Assembly (NCBI GenBank): GCA_913031305.1
Contig: CAJWEF010000010.1
Span: forward strand, 1 to 34,827
Direction of reading: 5' to 3'
DNA length: 34,827 nucleotides
Origin: an uncultured Acidiferrobacteraceae bacterium
GTDB lineage: Bacteria > Pseudomonadota > Gammaproteobacteria > Arenicellales > UBA868
Shown piece after piece: positions 26,856 through 34,827 of the stretch (position 1 is its first letter; every line of letters starts with the position of its first letter). The notes under the pieces are model-generated. The model did no database searches. It was not told where the DNA came from and saw only the letters and a list, made by a program, of their open reading frames with translations. Position numbers and translations under genes: made by a program.

Positions 26856-28688
26856 ATGTACCACGGCTATACCGGAAACATTCTGCGGGTCGATCTCAGC
26901 ACGGGTGTTATTAGCAGGGAACTGCTGGATATGCAGATGGCCGAGGACTTTATCGGCGGCCGCGGGCTGGCCTCCCGCCTGCTGTGCCAGGAACTCGACC
27001 CGGCAGCAGATGCGCTTGGCCCGGAAAACCCCCTGATTTTCGGTACCGGCCCACTCACCGGTACCGGTGCACCGGCGACATCCCGTTATGTGGTCGTATG
27101 TAAAGCGCCGCTGACAGGAACTATTGCCTGCTCTAACTCGGGCGGCTTCTTCGGCCCGGAACTCAAGTTCGCTGGATACGATGCCCTGATCATCCAGGGT
27201 GAGTCTGCCGCACCGGTCTACCTCTGGATCGACAACAGGACGGTGCAGATTCGCCCGGCAGAATCACTCTGGGGCAAGTTTCCCACTGAAACAGAGGCGG
27301 CGCTGCGTAGCCTGACCCATCCAAGTGCCAAGGTCGCCTGTATCGGTCCGGGCGGTGAGAACTTGTCGCTACTGGCCGGCGTGGTGAATGATGGTTACCG
27401 TCTTGCCGCACGTAGCGGTGTCGGTGCGCTGATGGGCAAAAAGAAACTCAAGGCTATTGCTGTTCGTGGCACTGGCAATATCAGCCTGCATGACCCACAA
27501 CAGTTCTGGAAAGCCACACTGGACATGTATCAGAAGATAACGGCGGACCCGGTTTCGTTTGGGAGTTTCCGTGCCTATGGCACTGCCAGCCTGGTGAGTC
27601 TGATCAACGAGATGGGAGCGTATCCCACTCGTAATTTTCAGTCTGACACCTTTGAAGGCGCTGCCAACACCAGTGGAGAAGCGCTCGTTGAAGGGATTCT
27701 GCAGCGCAACCGCGCCTGTTTTGCCTGTCCAATCGCGTGTACCCGCGTCTCTGAAGTCAAAGAGGGGCCCTACCAGGGTCGCGGCGAGGGGCCGGAATAT
27801 GAGTCGATCTGGGCGCTGGGCGCCCTTTGTGGCGTTGCTGACCTGGCGGCTGTAAGCAAAGCCAACTTCATATGCACGGACTATGGTATTGACACTATCT
27901 CCACCGGTGCCACCATCGCCTGTGCAATGGAACTGTTCGAGAAAGGCGCCCTACCAGAACAGGAACTTGGCTTCCCGTTGAGATTCGGTGATGCAGGGGC
28001 CATGGTCCGTGCGGTTGAGATGACGGGAAAAAGAGAAGGATTCGGTGATGTTCTGGCTGATGGCAGTTACCGGCTGGCCGTACGCTACGGCCACCCCGAG
28101 TTTTTCATGGGCGTGAAAAAACTGGAGATGTCGGCCTATAGCCCGCGTGTCTTTCAGGGTATGGCACTGCAATATGCAACCTCGAACCGCGGTGCTTGCC
28201 ACGTGCGGGGTAACACTGTCGCTGCCGAACTGTACGGCATCCCCCGCTATCTGCCACCGGAAGTACTGGAGCAGAAAGAAGAAATGGTACGACGCCCATT
28301 CCAGAATTCGACCGCATTCGTGGACTCGACCGGCATTTGTCTGTTTACCAAGTTCGCCATTACCCATCGCGAGATCTGCGCCTTGCTAGCACCTGCCACT
28401 GGGCTTGATTTCAATTTTGACCGCTCGATTGAACAAGGTGACCGGATCTGGAACCTGGAGCGAATGTTCAACCTGCGCGCCGGCTTTACCAGTGAGGACG
28501 ATCGACTGCCACAACGCGTCAGTGAGCCCGCGGTTGACGGGCCTCGGGCCGGTAGCCGGGCCATCCTGCAGGAGCACCTGCAGACCTATTACCTGCTGCG
28601 AGGCTGGGATAAGTCAGGCCGCCCAACACGCGCCAAACTGGAAGAACTGGGCCTGGATGACTGGTGGGGCGTGTGCAGCGACACTTAA
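26856..28688 (+). CDS. Aldehyde:ferredoxin oxidoreductase (AOR) family tungsten-pterin enzyme
   Basis: 610 aa; 'MYHGYTGNILRVDLSTGVISRELLDMQMAEDFIGGRGLASRLL', 'NPLIFGTGPLTGTGAPATSRYVVVCKAPLTGTIACSNSGGFFGPELKFAGYDALIIQG', cluster motif 'CFACPIAC', downstream Cys 'CALLAPATGLDF'. Confidence 0.95.
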   Translation: MYHGYTGNILRVDLSTGVISRELLDMQMAEDFIGGRGLASRLLCQELDPAADALGPENPLIFGTGPLTGTGAPATSRYVVVCKAPLTGTIACSNSGGFFGPELKFAGYDALIIQGESAAPVYLWIDNRTVQIRPAESLWGKFPTETEAALRSLTHPSAKVACIGPGGENLSLLAGVVNDGYRLAARSGVGALMGKKKLKAIAVRGTGNISLHDPQQFWKATLDMYQKITADPVSFGSFRAYGTASLVSLINEMGAYPTRNFQSDTFEGAANTSGEALVEGILQRNRACFACPIACTRVSEVKEGPYQGRGEGPEYESIWALGALCGVADLAAVSKANFICTDYGIDTISTGATIACAMELFEKGALPEQELGFPLRFGDAGAMVRAVEMTGKREGFGDVLADGSYRLAVRYGHPEFFMGVKKLEMSAYSPRVFQGMALQYATSNRGACHVRGNTVAAELYGIPRYLPPEVLEQKEEMVRRPFQNSTAFVDSTGICLFTKFAITHREICALLAPATGLDFNFDRSIEQGDRIWNLERMFNLRAGFTSEDDRLPQRVSEPAVDGPRAGSRAILQEHLQTYYLLRGWDKSGRPTRAKLEELGLDDWWGVCSDT

Positions 28689-28707
28689 ATGGCGCAATCC
28701 ATCGAAC

Positions 28708-28953
28708 ATGATCGAAGTCACTGTCAGCCTTAATGCCGGCCTGCGCCGTTACCGGCCCGATCTTGACATTGGCCAGGCACTGCCACTGCACATTCCCAGC
28801 GGGACGAACCTGCACGAACTTCTAATTCAAATACTACAGATTCCCCCGGCTGAAGTCGCCTTCCCGATGGTCAACGGCATCAAGTGCGGCCTGGACCAAC
28901 CGCTGGTGGCCGGTGATCGTGTTGCCCTCTGGCCGCCAGTCGCCGGGGGCTGA
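28708..28953 (+). CDS. MoaD/ThiS-family ubiquitin-like sulfur carrier protein
   Basis: 81 aa 'MIEVTVSLNAGLRRYRPDLDIGQALPLHIPSGTNLHELLIQILQIPPAEVAFPMVNGIKCGLDQPLVAGDRVALWPPVAGG*'; ends in Gly-Gly; 19 nt after the AOR stop. Listed only as part of a longer ORF in the supplied track. Confidence 0.85.
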   Translation: MIEVTVSLNAGLRRYRPDLDIGQALPLHIPSGTNLHELLIQILQIPPAEVAFPMVNGIKCGLDQPLVAGDRVALWPPVAGG

Positions 28954-29145
28954 CAATCTGTAAAAAATATCGCACGTCCTTCGATAAGCAAAAGGTAAGA
29001 ATCTTGACAGGCGCAGCCCTGACAATTACCGTGCTATAGGTAAGGAAAAGAAGATCTTGTAAAAGGAGCGAGTGATTACTGGCCAGCCACACAAGTTAGT
29101 TGGCTCGCGCCGCACGCGTAACCTGAACACCAGAGGAGAAATACA

Positions 29146-30333
29146 ATGAAACAGACCGCTCGTATCATTTCTTTTAGCGCATCAGTACTGATGCTGATGC
29201 TTGGTACAGCCCATGCCGGATCGTTCGATATCGATGCGGCACTGGCAGCCAATCTCAAAGCATGTAAAGCAGCGCCAACCGGCACGCCGTTGAAAATCGG
29301 CTATGCTGCCGATTTTTCTGATCTCGGAGGATTTGCCGACAAGCCCGCAAGTGAAGCCGGAATTTATTTTGTTGAGTTGGTCAACTGTGCCGGTGGAGTC
29401 AATGGATCACCGATCGAATTCACTGTCAAGAATATCGAAGGTGATCCGGAGGTAACTCAACGGGCCGGGCAGGAACTCGTTGATGCCGGTGTATCCGCTA
29501 TCCTGGGCCCACCGTTCCCGGATTTTGGCGAGCCCTTGCTGCAGGTTACTGCTGGCAAGGTTGCCACACTGTTTGTCGCCTCAACCGAACCAACGCTGGC
29601 TGATGCCTCAGCCATGTCATTCCTGGTTGCCTTTGATGATACGGCCCAGGCTACCGCCGCGGCCAAGTTCGCCCTTGACCAGGGCTGGAAAACCGCTGTT
29701 ACCTTCTCAGCTCCGGGACCTTATTTTGGCTACAACCCTGTCATCTTCACCAAAGTTTTTGAAGCGGGCGGCGGCAAAGTAACATCTGACTACGCCTTCG
29801 TGCCGATCGACGATATGGATTTCTCGGCTCAGGCAAATGCCATGGCGTCTGCGGGTTCCGCACCCGACGTTGTTTACTCGGCCATGCTGTCTTTCCAGAG
29901 CGCCGTGCTGCGTGGCCAACTCGATGGTGCCGGGGTAGAAACAAACTACCTTGTGACTGATGCCTTCGAAGCGACGGGCGGCTATTTCACCAAGGGTGTT
30001 GAAGGCTTCTACCACACCACTCACTCCTTCCCCGCCGAGGGCAGTCGCGTCAAGGCGCTCGCGGATGGCTACGCAGCAGCCCGAGGCGCACCATTGGAGA
30101 ATGCTTCTTTCGGTGGTCTTGCTGTTGATGCCATTGCAGTGATCATCCAGGCGTACTTAACCACTGGCTCAATGGATCCGGCGGTCCTTGGGACTGCGAT
30201 TGGCGGGCTGGATGGGGTCATCGGTGCCACCGGGACTTTATCCTACTCCGGCTCTAACGGATCACCGAGCAAACCGGTATACGTTCACCGGGTCGTAAAC
30301 GGAGCACCTACGCTGGCGGCGACTTACGACTGA
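29146..30333 (+). CDS. Branched-chain-amino-acid-type ABC transporter substrate-binding protein (Peripla_BP_6-like)
   Basis: 395 aa; RBS GAGGAG; signal peptide 'MKQTARIISFSASVLMLMLGTAHAG'; 'LKIGYAADFSDLGGFADKPASEAGIYFVELVNCAGGVNGSPIEFTVKNIEGDPEVTQRAGQELVDAGVSAILGP'. Confidence 0.92.
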   Translation: MKQTARIISFSASVLMLMLGTAHAGSFDIDAALAANLKACKAAPTGTPLKIGYAADFSDLGGFADKPASEAGIYFVELVNCAGGVNGSPIEFTVKNIEGDPEVTQRAGQELVDAGVSAILGPPFPDFGEPLLQVTAGKVATLFVASTEPTLADASAMSFLVAFDDTAQATAAAKFALDQGWKTAVTFSAPGPYFGYNPVIFTKVFEAGGGKVTSDYAFVPIDDMDFSAQANAMASAGSAPDVVYSAMLSFQSAVLRGQLDGAGVETNYLVTDAFEATGGYFTKGVEGFYHTTHSFPAEGSRVKALADGYAAARGAPLENASFGGLAVDAIAVIIQAYLTTGSMDPAVLGTAIGGLDGVIGATGTLSYSGSNGSPSKPVYVHRVVNGAPTLAATYD

Positions 30334-30351
30334 TCCACAGCGGCTGCCAGG

Positions 30352-31068
30352 GTGCTCGATATCGAGTCACTGATCACCCGTTACGGCACCATCACAGCCG
30401 TTCGGGACGTCGGGCTAACCGTTCAGGCCGGTGAGGTCGTGTGCCTCATCGGCCCCAACGGCGCCGGCAAAACTACCCTGCTCGCAACGATTGCGGGTCT
30501 ACTGAAGCCATCGGCCGGGCGGGTCACCCTGGATAATAAAGACGTCACCGGCTGGGCGCCCGATCGAATGCTGCGGGCCGGGCTGGCACTGGTACCCGAG
30601 CACCGCCGAATCTTTTCCGACTTCACGGTCCGCGAGAACCTGCTGGTCGGCGGCGTCACCCAACCGGCCAGTCGGCGACAGGAACTGCTGGATGAAATGG
30701 TTACACTGTTTCCGGTGCTTAAGGAGCGGCTCTCAGCTCAGGCCGGCTATCTTTCCGGTGGTGAAGCGCAACAACTCGCCATCGGCCGTGCGCTGATGAG
30801 TGACCCCGCCGTGCTGCTCATGGACGAGCCATCGCTGGGCCTGGCCCCGGTGCTGGTCGAGCAGGTATTCGACCTGATCACCCGCCTGCGCGTAAGCGGT
30901 CGCACCTTGTTCGTGGTAGAGCAGAACGCGCAACGGATGCTTGCGGTAGCCGACCGGGCCTACGTCATGCGCTCGGGCGAGATCGTCGCTGACGGGCCCG
31001 CCGCACAACTTTCAGCCCGGGAGGATCTGTTTGAAACCTACCTGGGTCAGTCTGGAGGCAGCACATGA
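30352..31068 (+). CDS. ABC transporter ATP-binding protein, LivF type
   Basis: 238 aa from a GTG/TTG-type start; Walker A 'GPNGAGKTTLL', signature 'LSGGEAQQLAIGRALM', 'LLMDEPSLGLAPVLVEQVF'. Confidence 0.94.
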   Translation: MLDIESLITRYGTITAVRDVGLTVQAGEVVCLIGPNGAGKTTLLATIAGLLKPSAGRVTLDNKDVTGWAPDRMLRAGLALVPEHRRIFSDFTVRENLLVGGVTQPASRRQELLDEMVTLFPVLKERLSAQAGYLSGGEAQQLAIGRALMSDPAVLLMDEPSLGLAPVLVEQVFDLITRLRVSGRTLFVVEQNAQRMLAVADRAYVMRSGEIVADGPAAQLSAREDLFETYLGQSGGST

Positions 31069-31952
31069 TTGAACTCATTCAGCAGATTATTGACGGCCTG
31101 GGCCGGGGCGGCATCTACGCTTTGCTGGCCCTGGGTATTGCCGTGATCTTCGGCGTCATGCACCTGATCAATTTTGCCCATGGGGAACTGATCACGGTAA
31201 GTGCCTATACCAGTTACTGGCTTTTTGCCAGCGGCTTCAACTGGTGGTTCATCGCACCAGCGATCATTGTTGTCGCGGTTCTCACTGCAGTGATTATTGA
31301 GTTCGTTGCCTTTCGCTGGGTTCGCGGCGCGCCTGATTTCACCATGCTGATGACTTCCTTTGGTGTGCACTTTCTGGTACAGGCACTGTTCGTGATGTAC
31401 GTATCTGCTAACTTTCGGCAATTCCCACGGCCCGGCTGGATTTTTGATACCTGGCGCATCGGCGACCTCAGTCTGGAGGTATTCGACCTGGCGGTCATCG
31501 CTGCTACTCTGGTGACGCTGCTTGGCACCTACTGGCTGCTGCAACGCACCATGTTCGGCGTCAGCCTGCGCGCCGCTGCCGAGGATTTCGATACGGCCCG
31601 GTTGATGGGTATTCGCAGTAACCGGGTGATTCGCGGCGCTTTCATTCTCTCAGGGGTGCTGGCCGGAGTTGCCGCAATTTTCTGGCTGATGCGCAGCGGC
31701 CAGGCCGGACCCACTGCCGGCCTTAACCCGATGCTCAAAGGGGTACTGGCTGCCTTGATCGGCGGCTTGGGCAGTCTCAGTGGCGCCGTGCTGGGCGGTA
31801 TTACTCTTGGCCTGGTCGAAGTGCTGCTGATCTCCCGCCTGCCCGGTGGGACCGCCGGACTGACCGACGGCATCGTGTTTCTTCTTATCGCCCTGTTGTT
31901 TGTATTCAGACCACAGGGTTTGATCACAGTACGCCGGGTCGAGCGCGTTTAA
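31065..31952 (+). CDS. Branched-chain amino acid ABC permease, LivH type
   Basis: 295 aa; 'GLGRGGIYALLALGIAVIFGVMHLINFAHGELITVSAY', 'GVSLRAAAEDFDTARLMGI'; overlaps the LivF-type gene by 4 nt. Confidence 0.94.
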   Translation: MIELIQQIIDGLGRGGIYALLALGIAVIFGVMHLINFAHGELITVSAYTSYWLFASGFNWWFIAPAIIVVAVLTAVIIEFVAFRWVRGAPDFTMLMTSFGVHFLVQALFVMYVSANFRQFPRPGWIFDTWRIGDLSLEVFDLAVIAATLVTLLGTYWLLQRTMFGVSLRAAAEDFDTARLMGIRSNRVIRGAFILSGVLAGVAAIFWLMRSGQAGPTAGLNPMLKGVLAALIGGLGSLSGAVLGGITLGLVEVLLISRLPGGTAGLTDGIVFLLIALLFVFRPQGLITVRRVERV

Positions 31953-33778
31953 TGCAGACTGACCCCCTCCGGCGCGCTATCGCGCCCACGCTGGGCTCAG
32001 CTTTTCTGTTTCTGTTACTGCTTGGTGGCAGCCTGCTGTACACCGCCAATGGTGATGCTTCAAGTAACAGCCTTGTCACTCAAATGCTGATTAACGCAGT
32101 GGTGGTGCTCGGACTCCAGATTTACATTGGTAATACCGGTGTATTGTCTTTCGGGCACATCGGCTTTGGTGCTATCGCCGGCTACACCTTTGCCATTTGT
32201 GCCATTTCCCCGGAACGAAAACTCCGACAGATACCCAATGCGCCATTTGGATTGGCCGAGATCGACCTGACGCCGCTGCAGTCTGGAATGGTTGCACTGA
32301 CCTTGACCATCATCGTTGCCTTTGTGATCGGACTGGCGCTATCCCGCTCGGGAGCGCGGTCCGGTGCGGTAGCAGCGGTTGTCATCACCCTGGCACTGCT
32401 GTTCGTAGTCCACGAAGTTGCACGCAACTGGATCGATCTGACCCGGGGCGGAAAGACCGGCCTTTCATTCAGCCCGCTCGGCAATGCCACACTGCAAGGC
32501 AAAGTACCCATTTACCTGATCCTGGTGGGGGCGATCGCACTGGCCCGGCTATTCAAGGAAACCCGGGCGGGCCGCCTGGCACAGGCCGCCCGGGAAGATG
32601 ACCTGGCGGCACGGGTCATGGGAATCGATCCTGCAGTACAGCAGATGATCGCGTTGTTATTATCCGTGGCGGTGGTATCTGCCGGATCGGCGCTTCGCGT
32701 ATTTGAACTTGGCAGTATTAATCCACGATTGTTCTTTTTTGACTATACCTTGCTGACCCTGACCATGCTCATCGTTGGAGGTCGCAACAGCGTGGCCGGA
32801 ACCCTGGTCGGGGTATTAATCATTACCGCCGGTAGCGAATTGACCCGCAATCTGTCGGGTATGGATGTGCCGGGCATGAACTGGCTGTTACGCGATGGGC
32901 TGACCGACATCTTCCTGGGCGGTGCAATGCTGGGATTTATGATTCTGCGACCGGCCGGGTTGCTGGGTGACTGGGAAGTGGATCACTGGCTTTACCGGCG
33001 ACTGCGCCGCGCGGAGTCGCCACCAGCACCTTCACCGGTCACTACCGCAAGATCGACATCAGTCTTGCAAGCGGCAAAGGTCACTGTGCATTTTGGAGGC
33101 TACCAGGCACTGGATAATGCCAGCCTGGAAGCAACAGCCGGTGAAGTGGTTGGCCTGATCGGCCCCAACGGAGCCGGCAAGACTACGCTGCTGAATGTAA
33201 TCACCGGCCTGGTTAGATCAGACTCTGGCCGAATCGAACTTGATGGTACTGTGCTCACCGGGTTATCTCCGCATGGCATTGCACGTTCTGGCCTGGCTCG
33301 TACTTTTCAGAACTTCCGCCTGTTCTCCGCCCTCAGCGTACGGGAAAACATTGGGGTGGTACACCTGATGGCGACCCGTTTTCGCCAGAGCCGCTCCTTG
33401 CCGCCGGTCGATACGCTGGTGACCCAGGCAGGATTGTGGGAGCACCGTGATCGACGGGCTGCCGAGCTGGATTATGGCAGTGCGCGGCGGCTTGAGTTGG
33501 CGCGTGCTGCCGCTGCGGGACCGGATTTTTTACTGCTGGATGAGCCGACCAGCGGCATGAGCGACCATGAATCCATCAACATGATCGACCAGGTGCGCTC
33601 GATGGCAGAATTGATCGGAGCCGGGGTGGTGGTTATAGACCACGATCTGAATTTCATTACCGGAATCTGTGATCGCGTCTACGTGCTTGACCAGGGACGG
33701 GTGATTGCGGTGGGAACACCGGCAGAGATTTCAGTGAACCCAGCCGTGCAGGCGGCTTATCTGGGCACTACCGACTAG
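31952..33778 (+). CDS. Fused LivM-type permease and LivG-type ATP-binding protein
   Basis: 608 aa; N-terminal permease 'GNTGVLSFGHIGFGAIAGYTFAI', 'GRLAQAAREDDLAARVMGID'; C-terminal ATPase 'GLIGPNGAGKTTLLNVITGL', 'LDYGSARRLELARAAAAGPDFLLLDEPTSGMSDHE'. Confidence 0.94.
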   Translation: MQTDPLRRAIAPTLGSAFLFLLLLGGSLLYTANGDASSNSLVTQMLINAVVVLGLQIYIGNTGVLSFGHIGFGAIAGYTFAICAISPERKLRQIPNAPFGLAEIDLTPLQSGMVALTLTIIVAFVIGLALSRSGARSGAVAAVVITLALLFVVHEVARNWIDLTRGGKTGLSFSPLGNATLQGKVPIYLILVGAIALARLFKETRAGRLAQAAREDDLAARVMGIDPAVQQMIALLLSVAVVSAGSALRVFELGSINPRLFFFDYTLLTLTMLIVGGRNSVAGTLVGVLIITAGSELTRNLSGMDVPGMNWLLRDGLTDIFLGGAMLGFMILRPAGLLGDWEVDHWLYRRLRRAESPPAPSPVTTARSTSVLQAAKVTVHFGGYQALDNASLEATAGEVVGLIGPNGAGKTTLLNVITGLVRSDSGRIELDGTVLTGLSPHGIARSGLARTFQNFRLFSALSVRENIGVVHLMATRFRQSRSLPPVDTLVTQAGLWEHRDRRAAELDYGSARRLELARAAAAGPDFLLLDEPTSGMSDHESINMIDQVRSMAELIGAGVVVIDHDLNFITGICDRVYVLDQGRVIAVGTPAEISVNPAVQAAYLGTTD

Positions 33779-33816
33779 ATGGCTTTTCTGCAAACCGATT
33801 ACAACAGGAGCTAACA

Positions 33817-34575
33817 ATGGACTTTTCGGGCAAGCGGATTCTGGTTACTGGATCTTCCAGGGGGATTGGCAGGGCCACAGCAAAAGTGTTCCTGGATGCT
33901 GGCGCACGGGTTGCCATTAACGGCCGTTCACGACAAGCCACTGACAGTGGTATCGAAATGCTCGGTCCGGGTACAGCGGTGGTTGCGGCGCCGGGTGACG
34001 TCAGCGAGGTTGCTGGCTGTGAGGCCGTGGTCAACCGGGCTATCTATCTTCTCGGTGGCCTTGATGTACTGGTGAATTCCGCCGGAGTCGCGTTTTTTGA
34101 AACTATAGAAAACAGCGACGAGACGATCTGGAATTCAACCATAAACACCAACCTGAAGGGTACGTACTTCTGTATCCGTGCCGCCCTGCCCGCCCTGCGG
34201 GCCGACTACGGCAACGTGGTCAATGTGGCCTCCGACGCCGGCCTGCAGGGCGAGACGGGGCTCACCGCTTACTGTGCTTCCAAAGGCGGTGTGGTCAACC
34301 TCACTCGAGCCCTGGCCATGGAGCTGGCACCGGCGGTGCGGGTAAATTGCGTGTGCCCAGGTTATGTCGATACCGATATGGTTCGCCGGGACGGCATCGA
34401 CAAGACCGAGGATCCTGCAGCTGAAGAACGAAGACTGATGAATCTTGCGCCGCTCAAGCGATTTGCCCAACCCGAGGAGATCGGCCAGGCAATTGCCTAC
34501 CTCGCCAGTGCGCAGGCCAGAAACGTAACGGGCGCAACACTACAGATCGACGGGGGCAGTACCGCCGGACAATAA
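33817..34575 (+). CDS. Short-chain dehydrogenase/reductase (SDR, FabG-like)
   Basis: 252 aa; 'KRILVTGSSRGIGRATAKVFLDAGARVAINGR', 'LDVLVNSAGVAFF', 'YCASKGGVVNLTRALAMELAPAVRVNCVCPGYVDTDMV', 'NVTGATLQIDGGSTAGQ'. Confidence 0.95.
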   Translation: MDFSGKRILVTGSSRGIGRATAKVFLDAGARVAINGRSRQATDSGIEMLGPGTAVVAAPGDVSEVAGCEAVVNRAIYLLGGLDVLVNSAGVAFFETIENSDETIWNSTINTNLKGTYFCIRAALPALRADYGNVVNVASDAGLQGETGLTAYCASKGGVVNLTRALAMELAPAVRVNCVCPGYVDTDMVRRDGIDKTEDPAAEERRLMNLAPLKRFAQPEEIGQAIAYLASAQARNVTGATLQIDGGSTAGQ

Positions 34576-34663
34576 CAGGGCCAACATGGCCGGGCTAAAG
34601 ATGGGCCAGCAGCCTGGGGTCGGTTGTTCGGCTACTAAAACGGCTTTGGTTAAAACCGGTATT

Positions 34664-34827
34664 TTACCGCCACTGCTTCTCCTCAGAAATCCACTTTCCA
34701 CCAGGCAATGGCCCGTCCTTTGAGAAGGCATCGACCAGATTCGACAGCAACTTGGACACATTGTTGTTGAATCCATGACTGGGAAGCGCCTGACCAAAAG
34801 CGATTGAACCACTTGAGAAAACAGCGC
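34664..34827 (-). CDS. C-terminal fragment of an unidentified protein (start beyond right edge)
   Basis: Minus-strand open frame from the window edge: 'AVFSSGSIAFGQALPSHGFNNNVSKLLSNLVDAFSKDGPLPGGKWISEEKQWR*' (stop TTA 34664-34666). Composition looks protein-like; family not recognised. Confidence 0.45.
   Translation of the reverse strand, partial: AVFSSGSIAFGQALPSHGFNNNVSKLLSNLVDAFSKDGPLPGGKWISEEKQWR

Noticed and set aside
28985-29060. Promoter for the SBP gene (TTGACA near 29003 with TATAGG)
   Set aside because: Spacing between the boxes is about 25 nt, outside the sigma70 range; no convincing alternative pair seen.
1-34827. CRISPR arrays, transposases/IS elements, prophage structural genes
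   Set aside because: No regularly spaced repeats, no transposase/integrase-like translations, and only an isolated XRE regulator; not supported.

Overview
This is a gammaproteobacteria-like chromosomal window (inference from gene content) with about 24 supportable intact CDSs, one CDS cut by the right edge, two probable gene remnants, and no convincing rRNA, tRNA, CRISPR or transposase. Left part (1-4600): Cys/Met-metabolism PLP enzyme, PhyH-type dioxygenase, mannose-1-phosphate guanylyltransferase/mannose-6-phosphate isomerase, DUF4149-like membrane protein, and a C-terminal Rieske oxygenase remnant. Second part (4600-15900): a minus-strand pilus/c-di-GMP region with a type IV pilin, membrane GGDEF protein, small secreted protein, PilB/GspE/MshE-like ATPase with a probable c-di-GMP-binding N-terminus, a PAS-GGDEF-EAL protein ending in a LysR-type substrate-binding domain, a DsbA-like/receiver-like/GGDEF fusion, an XRE regulator, and a decayed GGDEF gene. 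Third part (15900-21620): SbmA/BacA-like transporter, GMC oxidoreductase behind a hairpin-rich leader, EamA transporter, and a sulfatase. Fourth part (21975-34575): a tight plus-strand cluster of glutamine-synthetase-like ligase, HcnA/HcnB-like oxidase subunits, a DAO-type flavoprotein fused to a four-[4Fe-4S] ferredoxin, a tungsten-type aldehyde:ferredoxin oxidoreductase (AOR), a MoaD/ThiS-like carrier, a branched-chain-type ABC transporter (with LivM-LivG fused), and an SDR. The strongest candidates for an undescribed system are this AOR/flavo-oxidase operon with its DAO-polyferredoxin fusion, and the two unusual c-di-GMP proteins (EAL-LysR_substrate and DsbA-REC-GGDEF). All family calls come from reading the translations; no database search was run.
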